Under the pieces are notes generated by a model. It was given only the letters and a program-made list of their open reading frames with translations. It made no database searches and was not told where the DNA came from. From Acidobacteria bacterium RIFCSPLOWO2_12_FULL_66_21 (GTDB lineage Bacteria; Acidobacteriota; Vicinamibacteria; Vicinamibacterales; 2-12-FULL-66-21), in NCBI GenBank assembly GCA_001767455.1, contig MELC01000075.1:78191-142190 (forward strand): a stretch of 64,000 bases of DNA, written 5' to 3'. Below, piece after piece: positions 41,695 to 48,580 of this stretch. The position numbers were made by a program, and so were the translations under genes. Numbering within the stretch: position 1 is the first letter of the stretch; each line of letters begins with the position of its first letter.

Positions 41695-44600
41695 TGCGGA
41701 CGATCAGGTGGCGCCAGTCGTGGCCCTTGCTCCTCGCCGGAACCGTGACGGCCGCGCTCGTCGCATCGGCCGCCGCGGGGCGACTGCGCCCGGACCGCGC
41801 AGCGGCGCCGAGCCTCGACACCGTCAACCGCCTGATGCGCGAGGGCCGGTTCGAGGCGGCGGCCGCCGACGCGCGGGCCCTGATGAACCAGCGGATCCGC
41901 GAGGTCGGAAACGCCGGGGTGCTCCCCGCCACGGCCCGCGACCCGCTGGTGCGGGCCTGCACCGACGCCGTGCTCGCCGGACATCCGCTGTGCGTGAAGT
42001 GGGCCGTCGACGTCCTCGAGCGTGAAGAACGGCTCTCCGCCGGAGACCCCGGCGTCGATCGCCACGCCATCCTCCTCCAGCTGGCCGACCTGCTGACGGC
42101 CGCCAATCGCCTGCCCGAGGCCGAGCGGACGTTTCAGCGACTCCTCCGAACCGACACGGCCACGTTCGGCGAGCAAAGCCGGCAGGTCATCAGCGCGCTG
42201 GTGCGGTTCGGGACTTACTACCGCGAGGCGGTGGGCGATCTCACGCGGGCGCGCGACCTCTATGCGCAGTCGCTGGCCCTCCGCGTCTCGATGTACGGGG
42301 CCGACTCCTTCCAAGCCGGCGCCGGGCTGCACAACATGGCCATCGTCGCCGCCGACCTCGACGGCTACCGTCCGGCGCTCGCGCTGCACCAGCGCGCGCT
42401 GGCGCTCGCCGAGAAGACCCTGCCCCCGGACGATCTCGGGCTCGCAGTGATTATGGATTTTCATGCGGTCCTCCTGCGCGGGGTCGGCGAGCACGCCCGC
42501 TCGCGCGCGATGCACGAGCAGGCCCTGGCCATCCGCGAGGCCAAGCTCGGACCCGACTCGGTGCCTGTCGCGGGATCGCTCACCAACCTGAGCGTGGTCC
42601 TGGCCGAGCTGGGCGACGACCGCCGGGCCCTCGAGGCCGCCGACCGGGCCCTCGGCATCTACGAGCGCTCCGTCGGCAACCACATCAACACCGTCGAGGC
42701 CGCCGACCACGTCGCCGCCATCCATGCGCGCAACGGCCGCTTCGACCTCGCCCGCCGCTACTACCAACGCAGCCGCGCGATCCTCCAGGTGATTCGCCCG
42801 CCCGATCACCCCTCGATCGGCAACGCGACGCAGGAACTCGGCACCGTGGATCTCGCGGCCGGAGACCTGGCGGCCGCCGAACGCCATTTCCGCGAGGCGC
42901 TGCCGCTGCTCGAACGCGACGAGGAGCACAACAGCCGGGCGCTCGCCAGCGTCCTCGACGGCATGGGCCGGGTCGAACTGGCCCGCGACCGTCCCGGCCG
43001 GGCGGCCCCGTACCTGGAGCGCGCGCTCGCGCTGCGCCGCGCGCGCTTCGGCGACCGCCATCCCAAGGTCGCCGAGAGCCTCGCGCTGCTGGCGGAACAG
43101 CGCCTCGCAGAGGGTCACTGGTCCGCGGCGCTCGACCTGGCGCTCGACGCCGAGTCCATCAGCCGTGACCACCTCACCCTGATGGTCCGTGTGCAGGGAG
43201 AGCGCGAAGCGTTGCGCTACGCCGCGCACCGCACCCAGGGCCTCGACGCAGCCTCGGCGGTGCTGGCGACGGGCCGGATGCCCGGGGCCGCCTCGCGCGT
43301 CTGGACCGAATGGCTGCGCTCGCGGGCGCTCGTGCTCGACGAGATGACCCGGCGCGGCCGGCGCGCCAGAGCCAGCGCCGAGCCGGGCGTCGTCGCCGCG
43401 ACCGAGGCCCTCGGCCGCGCGCGCGAAGACCTGGCGAGCCTGACGATTCGCAGCGTCCGCGAAGAACTCGGCCCGGCAGTCGGCGCCCGCCTGCGGCGCG
43501 CCGCGGCCGACGTCGAACGCCTGGAGCGCCAGGTGGCTGCCCGCAGCGGAGCCGACGCCGCCGATCAGGCCGTGCCCGACCTTGCGCAGGTGGCCCGCCG
43601 CCTCCCGGACGGCGCCGCCCTGGTCGGGTACTTTCCATATCGAGCGACCGTCGGGGCCGCTCGCGTTCGCAAGTACCTCGCCATGGTATTGCCCGGCCGC
43701 CAGGCCGAGCCGGTGGCCATCGACCTCGGCCCCGCCGACCGCATCGATGCCCTCGTGAACGCATGGAGGGCCCTCAACGACGGCCCGGCGCCCGTGGTGA
43801 GCCGCGCCGCCGACGCGCGGCGAGACCGGCTCGACTCCACCGGGGCCGCCCTTCGCGAGGCCGTCTGGGATCCCGTCGAGGCCGCCCTCGGCAGCGCCAA
43901 CGCGGTGTTCATCGTGCCGGCCGGGTCGCTTCACCTGCTCAGCCTCGCCACCCTCCCGACCGGCGACGGCCGGTACCTGCTGGAGCGCGACCGCACCCTC
44001 CACTATCTCTCGGCCGAGCGCGATCTCCTGGACGTTCCGGACGCCGCGTCGACCAGGGTGCAACTGCTCGCCGTCGGGGCCCCGACCTTCGACTTCGCCG
44101 CGGCGCGCGCGCCCGCTGCGCCTGACGCGTCCTCCCGCGCGCCCGCCGACTGCGAGCGCCCGCTGGCCTTCGATCCCCTGCCCCGATCGGCCGACGAGGT
44201 CCACGCGATCGCACGTCTCTGGCAACGCCGCCACGGCGCGGGCAGCGCCCGGCTGCTCATCGGCCCCGACGCCTCTGAGCAGGAGGTCAAGCGGCGCGTG
44301 AGCACGCCGCAGGTGCTTCATTTCGCCACGCACGCCTTCCTGCTCGACGAGGCCTGCGGGCTCCCGGCGCTTCCCGAGACGGCGGCATCGTCGTTCATCG
44401 AAGGCCCGGCGCCCACCTCGTCGCTCGTCCTGTCCGGACTGGCACTGGCCGGCGCCAACCAGTCGGCCTCCGACCTCTCGTCGCGAGACGACGGGGTACT
44501 GACGGCGGCGGAAGTATCGTCCCTCGACCTGTCCGCCACGTCGCTGGTCGTGCTGTCGGCTTGTGACACGGGCGGCGGATCGCTCCAGGACGGCGAAGGC

Positions 44601-44849
44601 GTGCTGGGGCTGCGGCGGGCCTTCCATGCCGCCGGCGCGCATACCCTCGTGATGAGCCTCTGGCGGGTGGGCGACGCGGCGGCCATGCAGTGGATGGACC
44701 GCTTTTACACCCACCTGCTGGCGGGCGCCGCCACCTCGGCCGCGGTCCGGGCGGCCAGCCTCGACATCCTCGGCCTGCAGCGGGCCGCCGGACGCCCCCT
44801 GGACCCGACCGCGTGGGGCGCGTTTGTCGCTGCCGGCGACTGGCGCTGA
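41694..44849 (+). CDS. CHAT-domain protease-like protein with TPR array
   Basis: 1051 residues. An N-terminal hydrophobic segment (SWPLLLAGTVTAALVASAAAG) acts as signal or anchor; residues about 100-560 are tetratricopeptide repeats (RTFQRLLRTDTATFGEQS, ALHQRALALAEKTLPPDD, LARRYYQRSRAILQVI); the C-terminal CHAT domain has catalytic His880 in LHFATHAF and Cys957 in VVLSACDTGGG. CHAT proteins are caspase/separase-like cysteine proteases. It converges with an anti-sigma/sigma pair, five bases separating the stops. A longer upstream frame is antisense to the zinc-ribbon gene and rejected. Proteolysis of a signalling partner is plausible. Confidence 0.9.
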   Translation: MRTIRWRQSWPLLLAGTVTAALVASAAAGRLRPDRAAAPSLDTVNRLMREGRFEAAAADARALMNQRIREVGNAGVLPATARDPLVRACTDAVLAGHPLCVKWAVDVLEREERLSAGDPGVDRHAILLQLADLLTAANRLPEAERTFQRLLRTDTATFGEQSRQVISALVRFGTYYREAVGDLTRARDLYAQSLALRVSMYGADSFQAGAGLHNMAIVAADLDGYRPALALHQRALALAEKTLPPDDLGLAVIMDFHAVLLRGVGEHARSRAMHEQALAIREAKLGPDSVPVAGSLTNLSVVLAELGDDRRALEAADRALGIYERSVGNHINTVEAADHVAAIHARNGRFDLARRYYQRSRAILQVIRPPDHPSIGNATQELGTVDLAAGDLAAAERHFREALPLLERDEEHNSRALASVLDGMGRVELARDRPGRAAPYLERALALRRARFGDRHPKVAESLALLAEQRLAEGHWSAALDLALDAESISRDHLTLMVRVQGEREALRYAAHRTQGLDAASAVLATGRMPGAASRVWTEWLRSRALVLDEMTRRGRRARASAEPGVVAATEALGRAREDLASLTIRSVREELGPAVGARLRRAAADVERLERQVAARSGADAADQAVPDLAQVARRLPDGAALVGYFPYRATVGAARVRKYLAMVLPGRQAEPVAIDLGPADRIDALVNAWRALNDGPAPVVSRAADARRDRLDSTGAALREAVWDPVEAALGSANAVFIVPAGSLHLLSLATLPTGDGRYLLERDRTLHYLSAERDLLDVPDAASTRVQLLAVGAPTFDFAAARAPAAPDASSRAPADCERPLAFDPLPRSADEVHAIARLWQRRHGAGSARLLIGPDASEQEVKRRVSTPQVLHFATHAFLLDEACGLPALPETAASSFIEGPAPTSSLVLSGLALAGANQSASDLSSRDDGVLTAAEVSSLDLSATSLVVLSACDTGGGSLQDGEGVLGLRRAFHAAGAHTLVMSLWRVGDAAAMQWMDRFYTHLLAGAATSAAVRAASLDILGLQRAAGRPLDPTAWGAFVAAGDWR

Positions 44850-44854
44850 CGCGG

Positions 44855-45667
44855 CTACGGCACCCGATTGAGCCGCACGACGCGGTCGAGCAGCGTCGTC
44901 GCATCGGGCGCGCCGACCCGCGTCACGAAGCGATACGACCCGGCCGCCAGGCCCGCGACCGGCACCTGGAGAAACACGCCTCCCTCCTCACGGGTCGCCC
45001 GCCGCACCTCGTCCACGGGGATGGTCGCACTCCAGAGCAGTTGGCCGGCCCCGTCCCGCAGTTCGAACCGCGCGGGCTCGGACGCTCCGACGGCCGCCGG
45101 GGCGTCCACGCGGACCACGATGAGGGCAAACGGCTGGGACGTCCGGATGCTGAGCGTCGCCGCATCCGGGCCGCGCGGCGTGTCTTCGAGCAGGAGCGGC
45201 ACCACCGGCCCCGACCACGCCACCTGGCCCAGCTCGGTCCGCAAGGCGCGGAGCTGCCCGTACAGGAGCCCGGCGGCGGTCGCCGCCACCAGCGTCGCAG
45301 CCAGCGCAAGCGGCAGGGCCATCGCCGGCAGCGCGCGCCGGGGGCGACGCGCCTCCTCGAGCGCGGTCCGCGCCAGCCTCACGTCCTCCCGGCAGGCGGC
45401 GCACGAGACGAGGGGTGACTCGACGCCGGCGCGCTCCGCCGCCGAGATCCCAGCGGCCACCGCGGCGAACCGCGCGAGCAGGTCGCTCGACGGATGTCCT
45501 GCCGGATCCTCCGCGGCCGCGTCGGCGAGCCGCCGGTAGGTTTCGAGCCAGGTCCGGCAATCGTCGCACGCCTCGACGTGCGCCTCGAACGCCGCGGCCT
45601 GCCCGGGATCGAGCACGCCTTGTGCCGCATCCACGAGCAGCGGCTCGGCGTCGCGATGGTCCATCAT
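44855..45667 (-). CDS. membrane anti-sigma factor with zinc-finger (zf-HC2) domain
   Basis: 270 residues from the first of two tandem ATGs at 45667, preceded by GAGGAG. The N-terminal HVEACDDC (His30-x3-Cys34-x2-Cys37) is the zinc-binding anti-sigma signature; a second CxxC (SCAACRED) follows near residue 100. One membrane helix (MALPLALAATLVAATAAGLLYG) and an outer beta-rich domain complete it. The start overlaps the sigma stop (TGATG-type overlap). It should sequester the upstream sigma factor; release might involve proteolysis, making the neighbouring CHAT protein of interest. Confidence 0.88.
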   Translation of the reverse strand: MMDHRDAEPLLVDAAQGVLDPGQAAAFEAHVEACDDCRTWLETYRRLADAAAEDPAGHPSSDLLARFAAVAAGISAAERAGVESPLVSCAACREDVRLARTALEEARRPRRALPAMALPLALAATLVAATAAGLLYGQLRALRTELGQVAWSGPVVPLLLEDTPRGPDAATLSIRTSQPFALIVVRVDAPAAVGASEPARFELRDGAGQLLWSATIPVDEVRRATREEGGVFLQVPVAGLAAGSYRFVTRVGAPDATTLLDRVVRLNRVP

Positions 45668-46305
45668 GGGCCGCTCCTCTTGCCCAGCCCCGGGGCGAGC
45701 ATTTCCTGCAACAGCACGCGGGCCCGCTTCACGCAGCGGTGCAACTGCACGCGCAGCGCCCCCTCCGACACGCCCAGCACCGACGCGATCTCGCGATAGG
45801 CGAGCCCCTCCCGCGCGTGGCGGGTGATCAGGTCGCGGCACTTTTCGTCGAGCCGCGCCAGCACGGCGCGTCCGAGGGAGGCCTGCTCGCGCGCGATGAG
45901 GCCGTCGACCGCCGACGCGCCATGGTCGGTCAACTCGGGATCGAGCTCGACCACGGTCCGCCGCGCCCGCAGCCAGTCAATCACGCGGCGGGTCGCCACC
46001 GTCTCGACGAAGCCCCAGAAGCCCTGCTCGAAGTCGAACTCGTCGCGCTGAACCGCCTGGAACACCTGGGCGATCACGTCCTGCCGCAGGTCGCGCCGGT
46101 CTACGGCAGGCACGCCGTACCCGCGAAACGCGAGGATCCGATCCACTCGCGCGTGCACTTCCCGCGCGGCCGCGTCATCGCCGGCCGCAAAGCGGCGAGG
46201 CAGCGCGTCATCACGGCGCGAGGGCGCGCCGCCGGCCGGTCCGGATCGAGAAGGCAGCGGGGGCACGTGGCCGGGCGATTCTAGCACCCGCATCGCGGTC
46301 AGCAC
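45664..46305 (-). CDS. ECF-type sigma factor of the CHAT cluster
   Basis: 213 residues. Region 2 is seen in VDRRDLRQDVIAQVFQAVQRDEFDFEQGFWGFVETVATRRVIDWLRARR and region 4 in RLDEKCRDLITRHAREGLAYREIASVLGVSEGALRVQLHRCVKRARVLL, a well-formed helix-turn-helix. The true start may be later than 46305; the first 30 residues are low in complexity. Co-translated with the zinc-finger anti-sigma factor. Confidence 0.88.
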   Translation of the reverse strand: MLTAMRVLESPGHVPPLPSRSGPAGGAPSRRDDALPRRFAAGDDAAAREVHARVDRILAFRGYGVPAVDRRDLRQDVIAQVFQAVQRDEFDFEQGFWGFVETVATRRVIDWLRARRTVVELDPELTDHGASAVDGLIAREQASLGRAVLARLDEKCRDLITRHAREGLAYREIASVLGVSEGALRVQLHRCVKRARVLLQEMLAPGLGKRSGP

Positions 46306-46408
46306 AGGACACCCATTCCTGCACGTACTCGGGCGCGCGGCGCAGGCGTTACAGCGGTAACGGCCGCCCGGCTCCCCCGATTAGGCCTACCAAAGGAAGG
46401 AGCGTCCC

Positions 46409-46777
46409 ATGAGATGGATCGTGCTCGTACTCGGCGTCCTCGGCGGCCTGCTGGCCGCCGCCCTCGGCATCACGTGGATCTCGGACTACAACCGCCTGCA
46501 GGCCACGGTACGGGAGCTGAGCAGCGCCGGGGCCGACCTCAGCGCCCTGTCCGGACTGGTCCGCGCGGCCTACGTGCTGCTCGTGGGCGCCGTGCTCGGC
46601 CTGGCCGGCGGCGCCGTGGCCCTGCGGGGGCAAGGCCGCCTGGCGGCGGGCCTGCTGCTCGTCTGCCCGATTGTCGCGGCCGTCATGACGCCCAAGTCGC
46701 TGGTCGGGTCGTTCCTGCTCATCCTGGCCGGCGGCCTCGCGCTGCTCGTCCGGCCCCCCGTCCAACCGGCCGCCTGA
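46409..46777 (+). CDS. small membrane protein, four predicted helices
   Basis: 122 residues from ATG 46409 with AAGGAAGGAG upstream, a strong ribosome site. Hydrophobic segments: VLVLGVLGGLLAAALGITW, AAYVLLVGAVLGLAGGAVAL, AAGLLLVCPIVAAVMT and SFLLILAGGLALLV. No recognised family. It is followed after 32 bases by the lipoprotein gene, both divergent from the sigma factor. Confidence 0.75.
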   Translation: MRWIVLVLGVLGGLLAAALGITWISDYNRLQATVRELSSAGADLSALSGLVRAAYVLLVGAVLGLAGGAVALRGQGRLAAGLLLVCPIVAAVMTPKSLVGSFLLILAGGLALLVRPPVQPAA

Positions 46778-46809
46778 CGGCCCGCCGTACCAACCAGGGA
46801 GAACAGACG

Positions 46810-47226
46810 ATGAGACGCATTCGACCCATCCTCGCGATATTGGCCCTCATGGCCGTCGCCGGCGCAGCCTGCAGCAAGGACGCCTCCGTCGCCACCGACA
46901 TGGACGCCGTCGGCGCCATCGCCGCCGAGCTGGTGCGCAAGGTGAAGGCCGGGGCCGACCCCTCGGCCGGCGTGGCCGACGCCCAGGCGTATCTCGACGC
47001 GCACAAGGCGGAGATCCAGGAGCGCATGGCCCGGGTGAGCGGCGTCAGGGGCTTCCAGATCAGCGACGAGACGAAGAAGCGGGTGATGGACGTGATGATG
47101 TCGGCGGCGGGCGAGGTCAACACGCTGAAGATCTCGCTGATGACCCAGACGATGGGCAACGAGGCGCTCAACCGGAGCCTCAACAAGCTCGTGGCCGACT
47201 TCAACGCCCTGCTCCAGGGTGCCTGA
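46810..47226 (+). CDS. small helical lipoprotein
   Basis: 138 residues with a lipobox (LMAVAGAAC) after a basic N terminus. The mature protein is almost wholly helical (AIAAELVRKVKAGADPSAGVADAQAYLDAHKAEIQERMARV), ending NRSLNKLVADFNALLQGA. Forms an apparent operon with the 46409 membrane protein. Function unknown; possibly part of the envelope response controlled by the adjacent sigma factor. Confidence 0.75.
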   Translation: MRRIRPILAILALMAVAGAACSKDASVATDMDAVGAIAAELVRKVKAGADPSAGVADAQAYLDAHKAEIQERMARVSGVRGFQISDETKKRVMDVMMSAAGEVNTLKISLMTQTMGNEALNRSLNKLVADFNALLQGA

Positions 47227-47713
47227 CGCGGTCGCGCGGCCACCGTGCCTCGACGGCGCGGACGGCGGGAAGCTGGGAGCGTGAGAGGGCCGGCCGGTCC
47301 GCTCGGCCGCCGCCTCAACCATGTGACCAAACGGAGCGTGGGTGAGATCGTGCAGGAGGCCAACTAGACGTGATCACGATCTGCACGCGATCGGTCGCCG
47401 GAACCAGCGCGTTCGCCAGATACGCGCCGACATCGCGCCCTTCAACACGTGCGCGCGTGCGAGATCGACGGCCGGAACGTGCATCATCTGGAGGGGAAAG
47501 CCAAAGGTCCGCAGCCTGGTGAAACAATCAACGAGAGTTGCAGAGTGCCTCGGCGCTTGCGCGCCTCCGCCGTGACCTACCATCCACGACGAACCATCAA
47601 CGAGGGTCCGTTTTCCAGACGGTTGGAGTCTCATCGATGTTTAGAGTGGGCTGAGAACCAGACCCACGGGACCGCACGCCCCTCTGGCCGTCCCCATACT
47701 TCGATTCTTCGCG
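47227..47713. other. gene-poor relic region
   Basis: No intact gene. It contains the second copy of the 127-bp repeat (47455-47583) and otherwise shows only short open frames. It marks the left end of the second accessory block. Confidence 0.5.
47455..47583 (+). repeat. 127-bp dispersed repeat with vapC-leader motif, copy 2
   Basis: About 90% identical to 37723-37849. It includes CGTGCATCATCTGGAGGGG and TGAAACAATCAACGAGAG. Together with the vapC-like relic at 48153-48220 it may be the two ends of one dead gene, with the 47714-48010 gene between. Confidence 0.55.
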
Positions 47714-48010
47714 CTACGACAGTTCACCCAACACCGCGTCGTCCTGGTCGTAGGTGTCGATCGCGGTCTTCGCGTTGGTCGCCTTGAGGGCCTGTTCCAG
47801 GAGACGGATTTCTCTCGCGACGCGGGTGACGAGCTTGTCGAGCACCTTTACGTCATACACGGGTTCCTTCACGATCTCCTTGTCGGCGGAAGCGCCGTAG
47901 AAACGCCGCTCCCGGTGGGCGTTGTCGTTGCGAAGCGCCAGAAGTTCCTCGTGGCGCTTCTTCAAGGTCTTGAGCCATGCCAGCCCTTCATTGATTGTGA
48001 TTTGAGCCAT
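47714..48010 (-). CDS. small coiled-coil-type protein of unknown function
   Basis: 98 residues from ATG 48010: a long charged helix (LAWLKTLKKRHEELLALRNDNAHRERR), a short YG.S turn, then a second helix (VKVLDKLVTRVAREIRLLEQALKATNAKT) and an acidic tail. This helical-hairpin pattern suggests a homo-oligomeric coiled coil. I recognise no named family. Single gene in accessory DNA. Confidence 0.65.
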   Translation of the reverse strand: MAQITINEGLAWLKTLKKRHEELLALRNDNAHRERRFYGASADKEIVKEPVYDVKVLDKLVTRVAREIRLLEQALKATNAKTAIDTYDQDDAVLGELS

Positions 48011-48152
48011 CGATCCACCTTCGTCGCGGCCTCAGAATAGCCGACGACGACGACGGCATCGTCGTCGAAGCGTTGTCAAGTGGGAGATTTCGAGTCGTGT
48101 GTGAGCTTCATCGCCCGGGTATTCGAGTGCCGCGATCGGAGCCTTCTTCGGG

Positions 48153-48220
48153 GACCTGCTGCCCGATTACGGTCTCTGCTGAGGTCGGGAATCGATCGAT
48201 TCAATTCGCCGCTCGTGGGC
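48153..48220 (+). pseudogene. vapC-like relic (3' part)
   Basis: CTGCCCGATTACGG, TCTCTGCTGAGGT, GGAATCG, TCGATTCAA, TCGCCG, TCGTGG align in order with 53742-53815 of the orphan vapC at about 75% identity, but several one-base indels destroy the frame. It lies antisense to the end of the truncated DUF6880 gene. Confidence 0.55.
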
Positions 48221-48580
48221 AGTACCCGGACCTGCCTCGATCCACGCGAGCAGGCGCGTTGCGGTCTCGTCCGTGTCGGCGCCTGCCGCCTGGCGGGCCT
48301 TGATCCACACGCAGTGGAGCTGCCCGACAAAATCGCCGAAGCTGCCGCTCGAATCGTCGATCTCGCCCGCTTTTTCATAGCAGCCTGCAAGGAATGTCTC
48401 GCAGAGGCCAACGGCCCGTGGCGAATTCGCAGACAGGCATTTCGAGAGTCGCCTTTCGACGGCCTCGAGGTCGCGGACGAAGGAGAAGCCGGCGTTGTAC
48501 GAGATGAAGCGTCCCGGCATCAACGCCGTCTTGATCAGGCGCTCCATTTGCCTGGTCAACGCACGTGCCAGCTCGCTCAT
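48167..48580 (-). pseudogene. DUF6880-like helicase partner, 3'-truncated
   Basis: 137 residues. The N-terminal part (TRQMERLIKTALMPGRFISYNAGFSFVRDLEAVERRL; AVGLCETFLAGCYEKAGEIDDSSGSFGDFVGQLHCVWIKA) fits the DUF6880 proteins encoded beside SWIM-domain helicase genes, which are normally far longer (about 400 residues). After TRLLAWIEAG (about 48240) the sequence becomes antisense vapC relic and stops. It overlaps the helicase gene by four bases, so it was the second gene of that operon before being cut. Confidence 0.6.

Noticed and set aside
41496..44714. 1072-residue open frame antisense to the CHAT gene
   Set aside because: The plus strand carries TPR and CHAT motifs; the antisense frame is compositionally biased and lacks any motif.
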